From positions 1 to 64,000 of the forward strand of contig DYJE01000027.1 of the NCBI GenBank assembly GCA_020723285.1: a stretch of DNA of 64,000 nucleotides. The letters run 5' to 3'. The notes under the pieces were generated by a model. The model did no database searches and was not told the origin of the DNA. It saw only the letters and a program-made list of their open reading frames with translations. This document shows, piece after piece, positions 50,544-59,207 of this stretch (within the stretch, counting starts at the first letter, position 1; each line of letters starts with the position of its first letter). The stretch comes from Desulforapulum autotrophicum. Lineage in GTDB: Bacteria; Desulfobacterota; Desulfobacteria; Desulfobacterales; Desulfolunaceae. The position numbers and the translations under genes are program-made.

Positions 50544-51749
50544 ATGAAAACAAACCATACCTGCCATTTCAAGCATGCCGGATCCATGAAGGAAGTCTCC
50601 AGAAACAGCGTCCATCTGGTGGTGACCTCGCCGCCGTACCCCATGATCGAGATGTGGGACGATCTGTTTGCGGAACAGAGACCTGAGGTGGGCCTGGCCC
50701 TCAAAGAAGGCAGACGTCTTGAGGCCTACGAGGCCATGCACCGGGAATTGGACACGGTGTGGAAGGAGATTTTTCGGGTGCTTGTGCCCGGCGGTTTCGC
50801 CTGTGTCAACATCGGGGACGCTACACGGACCATCGGTGGCCATTTCATGCTGTACCCCAACCATGCCCGGATTCTTTCAGCCATGATCAGGCTGGGTTTC
50901 ACGCCCCTTCCGGAAATCGTGTGGCGCAAACAGAGCAACGCCCCCAACAAGTTCATGGGGTCGGGCATGCTGCCGGCCGGAGCCTATGTGACCCAGGAGC
51001 ACGAATACATCCTGATTCTCCGCAAAGGGGACAAACGGGAATTCAAGGCGGAAGCGGACAAAGAACACCGCCATGCCAGCGCCTTTTTCTGGGAAGAGCG
51101 GAACACCTTTTTCTCCGATGTGTGGTTCGACCTTTTGGGAACAAGGCAGAACCTTGAAGACAAGGATGTGCGGAAACGCAGCGCCGCCTACCCCTTCGAA
51201 CTGCCCTACCGGCTGATCACCATGTACTCCCTCAAGGGCGACACGGTCCTCGATCCCTTTTTTGGCACCGGCACCACCATGCTGGCGGCCATGGCCGCAG
51301 GGCGGAACAGCATCGGTTACGAACTGTCCGACGGATTCGCCGAAGCCATTGACGAACGCACAGAGGACATCCTCGCCTTTTCAAAAGAGCGCATCGCGGC
51401 CCGGCTTTCGAACCACATGGCCTTTGTGAAAGACCGGCTGGCCTCAGGTAAAGAGTTCAAACACACCAACAGCCATTACCTGTTTCCCGTGGTCACCGGC
51501 CAGGAACGGGGACTGTTGCTGAACGAACCGGAAAGTCTGGTAAAAACCGGCCCCAATACCTATGAAATGACGTACTCGGATTCGGCACCCCGGCAGGTGA
51601 TCGAAGCATGGGAGCGCATGGCCGCTGACGCACCTCAGCCGCCGGAGCCGGCCATAGGGAAAAAAAGGACAAAGACAGGGGAAAAAAGAAATCCCGGCCG
51701 GTCGAAAAATACTGATAAATCACATCCGGAACAACTGGAGCTGTTTTAA
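50544..51749 (+). CDS. Orphan beta-class DNA methyltransferase (N4-cytosine / N6-adenine)
   Basis: A 401-residue enzyme. Motif IV VVTSPPYPMIEMWDDLF (residues ~26-42) comes first and motif I TVLDPFFGTGTTMLAAMAAGR near 235 later, the circular order of beta-class methylases; SPPY suggests N4-cytosine specificity. Recognition probably lies in the central segment and the basic C-terminal tail (KKRTKTGEKRNPGRSKN). The frame opens at 50514, but the ATG at 50544 has an AAGG site and gives the family-like start MKTNHTC. No nuclease gene is adjacent, so it is an orphan, regulatory or phage-derived methylase. Confidence 0.88.
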   Translation: MKTNHTCHFKHAGSMKEVSRNSVHLVVTSPPYPMIEMWDDLFAEQRPEVGLALKEGRRLEAYEAMHRELDTVWKEIFRVLVPGGFACVNIGDATRTIGGHFMLYPNHARILSAMIRLGFTPLPEIVWRKQSNAPNKFMGSGMLPAGAYVTQEHEYILILRKGDKREFKAEADKEHRHASAFFWEERNTFFSDVWFDLLGTRQNLEDKDVRKRSAAYPFELPYRLITMYSLKGDTVLDPFFGTGTTMLAAMAAGRNSIGYELSDGFAEAIDERTEDILAFSKERIAARLSNHMAFVKDRLASGKEFKHTNSHYLFPVVTGQERGLLLNEPESLVKTGPNTYEMTYSDSAPRQVIEAWERMAADAPQPPEPAIGKKRTKTGEKRNPGRSKNTDKSHPEQLELF

Positions 51750-51835
51750 CCCGATGCCGGAAAAGAATTTCGTTCGGCTGAAACAGCCATAGCCTATCCG
51801 TGCCTTTGTGCATGTCATGTTCCTTAAATATCATA

Positions 51836-51864
51836 TTGACATTAATCGCTGCCAGGTGTAAATA
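51836..51864 (+). promoter_or_regulatory. Sigma-70-type promoter of SGNH lipoprotein gene
   Basis: TTGACA (51836-51841), 17 bp, TAAATA (51859-51864). It would give a ~200-nt leader before the SGNH gene; the rest of the 51750-52071 gap holds no other recognised feature. Confidence 0.6.
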
Positions 51865-52071
51865 CACAGCATCATTCTACGTTCGATATCATGAACACAG
51901 TTATCCTGATTAGTGAAGCTTGCTTGTTCTCACAGCTTAAGGTTTTCTTTATCCCATTGCGGGACGCCCCCCACACGTGCCGTTGAAATGGAATAAGATT
52001 CCGGTTTATCAGCTGGTTTGACAAGTCTGCAAGCATCCCTGCCTGTTAAAAACCAAAAAGGAAGAGGAAAA

Positions 52072-52818
52072 ATGAAAAAGAATGCAACCCGTGCGTTTTT
52101 GTCTGTGATGTTGATAGGATTGGCCGTAACCCTCAGTGCCTGCGGTGCCGGAACCCTGATGAGCGTCGACCCTCTGACCGATGCGGACGATGATGAAATT
52201 GTCAATGTGGGGGATTCCATTTACGCCCTGTCCGGCGACATCTACACGAATCTTGAAGCCAAGGCCGGCGAAACCTGGCGTCATTACGCTATTTCCGGGG
52301 CTCAGATCGTGGGTGGCATCCTGGCCGATCCCATTCCCGACCAGTACGCCAATGCGAAAAACGACGACCCCAATATCCGGGTGGTCTACATGGACGGCGG
52401 CGGCAACGACATCCTGATTCCCGCCATAGCTTTGGACCCTTACAACTGCAAGAACTGCAATTATTTCTGGTGCGGCGATCTTTCACAGAGCTGCAAGGAT
52501 CTTGTTGACGATGTGTATGTGGAAACCGTGGACCTCCTGAACCAGATGGACGACGACGGTGTTGAAAAGGTGGTTTTTCTGGGCTATTACCATCTGAAAT
52601 GGGGTCTTTTCGGAAATCTTACCCTGCTTGACGACGCGGTGGACTATGGCGACAAAAAATTGAAGGAAGCCTGTGTCAATTCCACGGCCAACGCGGTGTT
52701 TGTCGATCCCAGGGCTTCGTTCAAAGGCAAGGAAAGCTCCTATATCATTGCAGACGGCATCCATCCCACGGCCCAGGGTTCCGCCGTTCTCGCCAATCTG
52801 ATCTGGAACGCCTTATAA
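52072..52818 (+). CDS. SGNH/GDSL-family lipoprotein (putative esterase/lipase)
   Basis: A 248-residue protein with a lipoprotein signal (ATRAFLSVMLIGLAVTLSAC, lipobox LSAC at ~23-26). Hydrolase blocks are VGDSIYALSG (block I serine near residue 49), MDGGGNDIL (block III) and IADGIHPTAQGSAV (block V, D and H). The triad is complete, so it should be an active esterase or lipase at the cell surface or periplasm. An acidic DADDDE segment precedes the first block. ATG at 52072 has a GAGGAAA site. It opens a run of exported proteins (52.0-56.8 kb) and is closed by its own terminator. Confidence 0.9.
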   Translation: MKKNATRAFLSVMLIGLAVTLSACGAGTLMSVDPLTDADDDEIVNVGDSIYALSGDIYTNLEAKAGETWRHYAISGAQIVGGILADPIPDQYANAKNDDPNIRVVYMDGGGNDILIPAIALDPYNCKNCNYFWCGDLSQSCKDLVDDVYVETVDLLNQMDDDGVEKVVFLGYYHLKWGLFGNLTLLDDAVDYGDKKLKEACVNSTANAVFVDPRASFKGKESSYIIADGIHPTAQGSAVLANLIWNAL

Positions 52819-52870
52819 AAAAGCATAGGCCCGTTTCAGAACATACGTTCATGATACAAAGGATGCTCAA

Positions 52871-52897
52871 GGGCGGGTGAATGCCCGCCCTGTTTTT
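52871..52897 (+). terminator. Intrinsic terminator after SGNH lipoprotein gene
   Basis: GGGCGGG (52871-52877) and CCCGCCC (52884-52890) with a six-base loop, then TGTTTTT. It lies just before the LifO-like gene, so transcription into that gene would be attenuated. Confidence 0.8.
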
Positions 52898-52912
52898 CAG
52901 GAGTTATTCGAT

Positions 52913-53986
52913 ATGAATAAAAGGAATATCGTTTTTATTTCCGGATTTTTATGTGTCGCCGCGCTGAGTGCGGCTGTTTTTTTTCTGAAAGGTCCAGGTG
53001 TGGATGGTCGGAGTGCAAAGGACCCGTCTCTGGCATCCGCGGCAGACATACATGATGTGAAATCAGAGGCTTCAAAGGATCAGGGCAGCCCTATGTGGCG
53101 CACACTGATTTTTCCGGGGGCGGAAGGCCTTGAGGATTTTGTGGCCGATGCATCGTCGCGGCTGATCAAGGATTTCGGCTCAGGCCCCATGGATCCGGCC
53201 AGCCAGATGCAGCTTGCAGGGCTGAGGGATTATCTGAAAAATCTGTATCCTGACAGTTACATGGACGTTTTCGCCGCCATTATCGCCCATGCCTGGCCTG
53301 AACAGTCTGAGGCGATTCTCCATAACCTTGAAAAGCTTCAGGCATACAATCTCTGGGTAGAAGCCAATAAACAGGCTCTGAGCCAGATGACCCACGACGA
53401 CATGAAAAAGAACCTGTGGGGAAAGCGGAACGAACTGTTCGGCGATGATGCCAGAAAGATGTGGGCGGAAGAGACACGGATCGAGTCTGTGACCGATGTC
53501 CTTGACATCATGCGGGACGCATACGAAACGTCCCTGTCCGACAAACTGGAACTCTACACCCAGGCCCTCCGGCGGATTTCAAAAGAATCACCCGACGAAT
53601 CCGGCCACACACTCATGAACGACAAACGTGCAAGCCTCACCAGCGCATTCCTGGGTCTTGATTCGGTTCAGGCCGAACTGTCGGACATGGACAGTGTGCA
53701 CCGTGCCGCAAGTCTGAAGTCCATCCGTAAGACCATGGGGTATACGGACTCGGAAATCGCCGCATTTGCTGCCAAAGACGCCACAAACGAAAAGAAATGG
53801 CAGAACGGGTATGCTTATATGTCCGAGAGGGAGCACCTTTTGGCGACTCCCGATGACGGCACCCGGTCTGAAAAACTTATAACCCTTCAGGAACGTTATT
53901 TCAAAAACGCCGCTTCAACCATTCAGGCCGAGGAAGCTTCGGGCTTTTTCCGTTTCGAACGGCCCAGGGTCTATGGACGGAACTGA
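52913..53986 (+). CDS. Membrane-anchored lipase-chaperone-like (LifO-like) protein
   Basis: A 357-residue protein with one N-terminal anchor (IVFISGFLCVAALSAAVFFL) and an otherwise helical periplasmic part. RNELFGDDARKMWAEETRIES near residue 180 and the following charged helical hairpins resemble lipase-specific foldases (Lif/LifO), which fold secreted lipases from the inner membrane. The R-x1-x2-F-D-Y/F signature of classical Lif is not seen, so this is a distant or convergent relative. Being next to an SGNH lipoprotein and a phospholipase-C-like gene supports the role by context. A CAGGAG site precedes the ATG. Confidence 0.55.
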   Translation: MNKRNIVFISGFLCVAALSAAVFFLKGPGVDGRSAKDPSLASAADIHDVKSEASKDQGSPMWRTLIFPGAEGLEDFVADASSRLIKDFGSGPMDPASQMQLAGLRDYLKNLYPDSYMDVFAAIIAHAWPEQSEAILHNLEKLQAYNLWVEANKQALSQMTHDDMKKNLWGKRNELFGDDARKMWAEETRIESVTDVLDIMRDAYETSLSDKLELYTQALRRISKESPDESGHTLMNDKRASLTSAFLGLDSVQAELSDMDSVHRAASLKSIRKTMGYTDSEIAAFAAKDATNEKKWQNGYAYMSEREHLLATPDDGTRSEKLITLQERYFKNAASTIQAEEASGFFRFERPRVYGRN

Positions 53987-54009
53987 GAGGCGACATATTT
54001 TCAAGAAAC

Positions 54010-54038
54010 TTGACATTGTTTATCTTTTTGATTATCCA
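54010..54038 (+). promoter_or_regulatory. Sigma-70-type promoter before Tat lipoprotein gene
   Basis: TTGACA (54010-54015), 17 bp, TATCCA (54033-54038). The only gap between the LifO-like gene and the Tat lipoprotein gene that could start transcription. Confidence 0.45.
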
Positions 54039-54165
54039 TGACCCATCACCATCTGCATGGCGATACTTTTCTGAAATCAGTCTCGATAACGCCTTTGATT
54101 TACTATACAAGACAGCGGCTCCCGGATGATTGAATCCGGGGCACCGTTCTTTTGCGGGAGTTTTC

Positions 54166-54807
54166 ATGGACAGACGCGAATTTTTAAAACTCATGATTCA
54201 GACCGGTGCCCTGGCCGCCATGGGCGGACTGGCCCTGAACTGCGGGTCAGGAAGCGGCGGATCACAGGCTCAGCCGGATGGACCCAACGTGGACTACGCC
54301 ACCCGTGGCAAGGACGGCTTTCTCACGCCTTATCTGGTCATCCCCAAACTGGACGAGTATCAGCCCTCAAGCCCCGAATGGAACACCTGGGCCGGAAGCA
54401 GCTATAACGATTTCCAGCACGCGCCCCATGGTTTCTGGTTCAATGTTCCTGAGATCAACGGATCGGTGGATGTGGTGGTCCCGGTGATCAACCTGGGGAA
54501 CATGGTCACCCGTCATCTCATTATCGAACTTTACGAAGGGCCTCATGTGGGTAACATGCCTCTGTCAAGCTGCGAACTGAGGGACAGGCGCGGGCCCTTT
54601 ACATTGTATCCCGGCCGGATCACCGGTTTTCCCATGCGCTTCACCCGGAAACGGAACGACGGCGCTTCGGTGGCCATCTGCTACGACCCGTTCCATGATC
54701 CCATTCACGGCATCGCGTCGGTGGGGGCGCTTTCAACGGACCGGAAAAACATGGGGAATTGCGATGGCCTCAAGCCTCCGGGATATCCGGGGTACTACGG
54801 TTTTTAA
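54166..54807 (+). CDS. Tat-signal lipoprotein of unknown function
   Basis: A 213-residue protein starting MDRREFLKLMIQTG, a twin-arginine signal (RREFLK), with a lipobox-like LALNC near residue 26, so a folded, exported and lipidated protein is likely. The rest is a beta-rich domain (NGSVDVVVPVINLGNMVTRHLIIELYEGP, FTLYPGRITGFPMRFTRKR, VAICYDPFHDPIHG), like an immunoglobulin-type domain; no family is recognised. A CGGGAG site precedes the ATG. The next gene starts 14 bp after its stop, so the two are an operon. Confidence 0.65.
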   Translation: MDRREFLKLMIQTGALAAMGGLALNCGSGSGGSQAQPDGPNVDYATRGKDGFLTPYLVIPKLDEYQPSSPEWNTWAGSSYNDFQHAPHGFWFNVPEINGSVDVVVPVINLGNMVTRHLIIELYEGPHVGNMPLSSCELRDRRGPFTLYPGRITGFPMRFTRKRNDGASVAICYDPFHDPIHGIASVGALSTDRKNMGNCDGLKPPGYPGYYGF

Positions 54808-54821
54808 CAAAGGAGCTTACC

Positions 54822-56804
54822 ATGCCCAAATACGGCGTCCATTCCATCATCATGGAGCAGGCGGTCTCCAGGCTGAGTGACGAAAAATTAAAAAATCTGA
54901 TGACCACCCACAGAGGCGCGGCGCTTCTGGGCTCCATCGGGCCTGATCTTCTGTTTTTTTCTCCGGAATACAAGGCCTTCAATTTTTTCATCCAGTTCGC
55001 CCAGAACATGCGTCATGTGAAAAAGATTTTTGTGGAAGTCAAAGAGTCCATCAAAAAGGTGATCGAACCCATCGAGGAGGCCATTGAGACTTACGCGGCT
55101 CCGGTGGATGAGGCCATTGACACCATCGGAAAGATTTTGCCCCTGAACTGCCTGGACGGCCTGGTGGACGACGTGAAAGATGCGGCGGGTACGTTCAAGA
55201 GCGCCATCCGGGACACACTGCTGGTGGGTATCGACGGGGGCGTGGATCTGATCGCCGATGCCGCCGATGTGCCCAGCGTTTCACACAAGATCTTTGACGA
55301 TCTGTTCACCCCCCTTCACCAGCAGGGTAAACGTGAATGGGACTGGTACTGGTTCGACATGCTTCACTACCGGAATTCCGGGCTGTTTGCAAAAAATCTG
55401 GTCAAGCATGCCGTCACGGATATCCAAAAGGCCTACGCTCTCGGCTACCTTACCCACATCGCCGCAGACACCGTGGGGCACGCCTATGTCAACCGCATTG
55501 TATGCGGTCCTTACCGGCTACACCCCCAGCGGCACGTCATCGTGGAAAACTTCATCGATTCAGCCACGTATCACGACCATTACGGTGTCAGCGTGAACAA
55601 GGCGTTGAACGCGGACCTTCTGTCGGCCATGGAGGCGGATGGGGTGTGTCAGGTCCATGAAGAATCGGGGTTCGTTGAAAAATTCAACGAGGAAATCCGG
55701 GATCTGATCGATGCGGCGTTCAAGGCAACTTATCCGGAAAACGCCACAACGGCGGGCGATACCAAACCCCCGAGGCCTGAATGGCTCAGCAAGGGAGAGA
55801 TAACGAAAACATTCGAGAATTTTTACGAGACCATGGCCATTTTGAGGGACGGATATGTGGAAAAGCCTGAAGGCCTTGACGAACGTTATCAGGATGTGGC
55901 CGACACGCTGAACGATATTCTAAGCCAGTTCAAATCACCGCCGTCGCCTCCGGACACCGGGAATACAGGATTCTGTCTGAACTGGGAGTGCGTTGAGCAT
56001 TTTTTTGACACACTGGCGGAATGGATGGCCTATTTCGGAGAGCTGGCGGTCTGGACGTTTGAAACCATCGTCAACGCTCTGGATCTTCTGCTGGAGCTGC
56101 TCTGCGAGGCGGCCATCGCTGTGGTAAGGGCCGTTCTGTATCTGGTGGAATACCTTTGCTACGAGTTGTATCAGCACATGCATTTTGTCCTGGCCCTGAA
56201 CGGGTATGTCTGCCCCGAGCCCGGTGATGCCAAGGATGATCCCAGGGGTGAAGTTCTCCTTCATACCGGAAAGACCGTTTCGACATTAAGGGGAACATGC
56301 AGTGTGGCCTCGGCTCCCATGGCATGCCCCACGAACTATCCCCGTCAGCATGACCATTTGGGGACAGCCATCAAGCCTCCGGACACGCCTGTTGAAACAC
56401 CGGCCACCCTTTTTCCCAGAAGGGATGCCGATGATTATGCGATATGGTACATAAGGAACGCTCCTTGGACGCCTTCCATTCAGGAAATTGCGACTCTGTA
56501 CGCCGAGGCGAAAACACCTCTTGACAGCAGGCAGCTGGCGGATCCGAATGGCAATTCGCCCAAAAATCTTGGAAACGCCGTGGATTTTGCGGTATGGATG
56601 ATGGAAAACGCTCTGACCGTGAAGACAGCCGAAGCTCAGGTGGGCAACGGTCTTCACCCCTTGTCCCATGTGGTTCACTGCAACTGGGATCTCGATGCGG
56701 ACAGGGGATATGCTTACAAGCAATGGTACACCAAAAACAATCCTTCATCCGATCCAACGGATCTGGATGAGGCATACCTTGATGAGTCTTTGAGCAGGGG
56801 GTAA
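54822..56804 (+). CDS. Zinc-dependent phospholipase C-like protein with C-terminal extension
   Basis: A 660-residue protein. The first ~330 residues follow the zinc-dependent phospholipase C fold used in bacterial PLC-like proteins: HSIIMEQAV at the N-terminus, GSIGPDLLFFSPEY, HYRNSGLFAKNLVKHAV, YALGYLTHIAADTVGHAYVNRI with several histidines and an aspartate (near 215-225), and YHDHYGVS. The middle is a long helical region (~395-450, with hydrophobic helices VVRAVLYLVEYLC) and the last ~200 residues are a separate unknown domain. No clear signal peptide is seen, so export may depend on the Tat lipoprotein partner or on another system. An AAAGGAG site is 8 bp before the ATG. Substrate and activity are inferred. 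Confidence 0.7.
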   Translation: MPKYGVHSIIMEQAVSRLSDEKLKNLMTTHRGAALLGSIGPDLLFFSPEYKAFNFFIQFAQNMRHVKKIFVEVKESIKKVIEPIEEAIETYAAPVDEAIDTIGKILPLNCLDGLVDDVKDAAGTFKSAIRDTLLVGIDGGVDLIADAADVPSVSHKIFDDLFTPLHQQGKREWDWYWFDMLHYRNSGLFAKNLVKHAVTDIQKAYALGYLTHIAADTVGHAYVNRIVCGPYRLHPQRHVIVENFIDSATYHDHYGVSVNKALNADLLSAMEADGVCQVHEESGFVEKFNEEIRDLIDAAFKATYPENATTAGDTKPPRPEWLSKGEITKTFENFYETMAILRDGYVEKPEGLDERYQDVADTLNDILSQFKSPPSPPDTGNTGFCLNWECVEHFFDTLAEWMAYFGELAVWTFETIVNALDLLLELLCEAAIAVVRAVLYLVEYLCYELYQHMHFVLALNGYVCPEPGDAKDDPRGEVLLHTGKTVSTLRGTCSVASAPMACPTNYPRQHDHLGTAIKPPDTPVETPATLFPRRDADDYAIWYIRNAPWTPSIQEIATLYAEAKTPLDSRQLADPNGNSPKNLGNAVDFAVWMMENALTVKTAEAQVGNGLHPLSHVVHCNWDLDADRGYAYKQWYTKNNPSSDPTDLDEAYLDESLSRG

Positions 56805-57309
56805 GACCATATGCTGCATCAGTTGCGACAGAATCAGGGATTAAACGGAGGGACTAAGCCGCTGCGGTGATTTGGGTTTATGGATTTTGTAATTTTTTGT
56901 AATTCATATAATAACAGCATGTTATCATGTGCAAAATCAGATTGCGTCGGTGTTTGGCCAGGATGATGCAATAAAAAAATGACATTTTTGGGTCATTTTA
57001 AGATGGGTTCGAAATCTGGCCAGACAGTTTTTTTTATTTTATTTATTAACAGGTATCAAATTGACAGCAGCCCAAATTCATATCAACACAGTTTCCGGGT
57101 TGTCTTCTGAGTTGGTCTATGCCATTTCCCCCAAAAAATATGGCAACAGATTTCCCCCCCTATTAACTCAGGATGGCAACCCGGATTTTTTTTGTCTGAT
57201 CATTTAACGAGGATTTGTATCTTGGGCTCAGGGAATGCCCGAAGGAGGAATCAGCTTTCCGCATTCGTGAGAATGGCATGATACGCCGGGATTGACGGAG
57301 AATTCATGA
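56805..57309. other. Intergenic region, convergent gene ends
   Basis: About 500 bp between the converging PLC-like and 7TM-AraC genes. An inverted repeat AAATGAC/GTCATTT (~56988-57009) near T-rich DNA might act as a weak terminator. No gene or recognised RNA is seen. Confidence 0.3.
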
Positions 57310-59046
57310 TTATTCGGACGTCTGGCTCTGATATATCTTTCTGTAGCTGTTGGGGGTCTCGGTCATGAATTTGGGAAAAATCCGGTTGAATGTACGAACA
57401 CTTTCAAAGCCTACGTCAAAAGCGATGTCTATGATGTTGCTGTCTTCCTCCCGAAGTCGTCTGGCAGCCTCGTTGACCCGGAGTTCGTTGATGTAATCTC
57501 CCAGCTTGTAGCCTGTGTATTTCTTGAACTGCTTGCCTAAGCTGTCAGGATGGACTCCCACGGATTCCGCAAGGCTTTCACGGGTAATTTCCGTCAGATA
57601 GTTGTCGTTGATGAATCGGATCACGTTCTTGATTTTTTCTTCGGCGATGGTGGACATCGCTGTTTCGGGCTTCTTTTTAAGAAGTTTTTCCAGTTTTTCA
57701 CTCAAAAGCGTGTTCTCGACAATGAAGTTTTCAAGGGAAAAATTCAGTTTCTCCACTTCATCGGACATGCTGATGAAACGTGTGACAAGAACAAGGGCCG
57801 TGCCGGTGTAGAGAAAGATGGCTCCCACATGAAAAATCATCATGGTGGGGTGATAACCGAGCAGGTGGATATCTAGACCGGAAAATTTGTTCAGATAGAC
57901 GAATCCGTCGTGGATGGCGCAGGAAACCACGGTAATGCCGAAAAAGCTGAAAATTTTGGCATAAGGGCTTTTTCGGATGATGGCCGTGACATTGCAGGAA
58001 AAATTGTAAAACCCTATGGCCGTTGTGATGGCAATGATCAGGACCCCCTGGGACCGGATATTGGCTTCCGTGGTGGAACTCAGGCCGACGAAAAGACACA
58101 GTCCGAGATACCCCCAGAGAATTTTTTCGACCATCGGCCGTTCCAGTCTGTATATCCGGTGAAGGAATATGGGATGGGCCACGTTCAGCGCCACCCATGA
58201 AAAGGCGAGGACCAGGAAATTCGTGTGGGGCGAGCCGAACACCGGCCAGTAGGAACATACGGACAGAACGACGGGCAGTCCGAAGCACAACTGGAGGCAG
58301 TAATAGAAGTATTCGCGGTATTCGTAACGCCGCAGATAGAAAAAGAGGAAAACCATCAAGAGAGCGGCTCCCATGGCGATGGTCACGTACCCCATGACAA
58401 TCTGGGTGAATGCGCTTGAGACGCTGTATCTCTTGAAGCCTCGGGTATCCGTGATAAACATGTTGCCAAGGATCTCGCCGATGCCCAGATACGAGATCCT
58501 CACGGCGATGACGTTCTCACCCAGAGCGATCTGTCTTTGAGGGACAAGGTAGTTCCTGGGATGGTTCCACATGGTGAATTCATGGGGAGGGAAATCGCCC
58601 AAACCGCCAGATTTGATACCGTTGACATAGGTTTCATCGGCGTTGCCGATCCTGCCAAGGCACAATCCAAGATCTTCGCTGATCATATCCATCGGGATGG
58701 TTACTTTTTTTCTTATCCAGCACACCCCTTTGTATCGTCCTTTTTTTTCCGCATAGCTCATAAACGAACCGGGGAAAGACAGGGTGTCCCAGTCATCGTC
58801 AGCAAAGTCGGGCCGGGCGAATTCGGGGCGGTCTTCCAGTGATATTTTCCAGTGCCCGGAAACATCGATTTTTTTTTCGGGAAGACGGGTTTTGCTGTAG
58901 GGGGCGATGATCAGGACTGCAACGATGATGATGCAACACGCAAGAAAACCCCATTGAAAAATATGGGAGTATCGTTCACTGTATCTGGTCCGGAAACCGG
59001 CCAGATCGCTGAGTTTCAGAAATCGCATCGTATACCAACGGGTCAT
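57310..59046 (-). CDS. 7TM sensor (7TMR-DISM) fused to AraC-family DNA-binding domain
   Basis: A 578-residue membrane regulator: one N-terminal helix (GFLACCIIIVAVLIIAP), a jelly-roll extracellular domain (~60-210, GHWKISLEDRPEF, GRIGNADETYVNG), seven membrane helices (~215-405), a short coiled coil and a C-terminal AraC HTH pair (NYLTEITRESLAESVGVHPDSLGKQFKKYTG and IIDIAFDVGFESVRTFNRIFPKFM). 7TMR-DISM receptors normally carry a kinase or cyclase output; direct fusion to AraC DNA binding implies that the membrane-bound protein acts on DNA. Whether it controls the lipolytic genes, which point toward it, is open. ATG at 59028 is an alternative start. Confidence 0.9.
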   Translation of the reverse strand: MTRWYTMRFLKLSDLAGFRTRYSERYSHIFQWGFLACCIIIVAVLIIAPYSKTRLPEKKIDVSGHWKISLEDRPEFARPDFADDDWDTLSFPGSFMSYAEKKGRYKGVCWIRKKVTIPMDMISEDLGLCLGRIGNADETYVNGIKSGGLGDFPPHEFTMWNHPRNYLVPQRQIALGENVIAVRISYLGIGEILGNMFITDTRGFKRYSVSSAFTQIVMGYVTIAMGAALLMVFLFFYLRRYEYREYFYYCLQLCFGLPVVLSVCSYWPVFGSPHTNFLVLAFSWVALNVAHPIFLHRIYRLERPMVEKILWGYLGLCLFVGLSSTTEANIRSQGVLIIAITTAIGFYNFSCNVTAIIRKSPYAKIFSFFGITVVSCAIHDGFVYLNKFSGLDIHLLGYHPTMMIFHVGAIFLYTGTALVLVTRFISMSDEVEKLNFSLENFIVENTLLSEKLEKLLKKKPETAMSTIAEEKIKNVIRFINDNYLTEITRESLAESVGVHPDSLGKQFKKYTGYKLGDYINELRVNEAARRLREEDSNIIDIAFDVGFESVRTFNRIFPKFMTETPNSYRKIYQSQTSE

Positions 59047-59171
59047 TCATCGTTTATGTACAGAAACACCGATCAACCGCATGCAGAGCAATAAATCCTT
59101 TATTTTTTAAAAAATTACAAGGTAATTTTCAGAAACGCGCTGTTCTTTTCTGTGTCATTGTAAAAAAAGGG

Positions 59172-59200
59172 TTGCATTTGTAGACGAGCGGTCGTATTTT
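59172..59200 (+). promoter_or_regulatory. Promoter with NemR-like operator, upstream of TetR gene
   Basis: TTGCAT (59172-59177) and TATTTT (59195-59200) are 17 bp apart; TAGACGAGCGGTCGTA (59181-59196), an imperfect palindrome like the TAGACC/GGTCTA operator of NemR, fills the spacer. A repressor here would block RNA polymerase. The predicted start of transcription falls at or next to the ATG at 59208, so the mRNA may be leaderless. Confidence 0.6.
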
Positions 59201-59207
59201 TTTAAAC

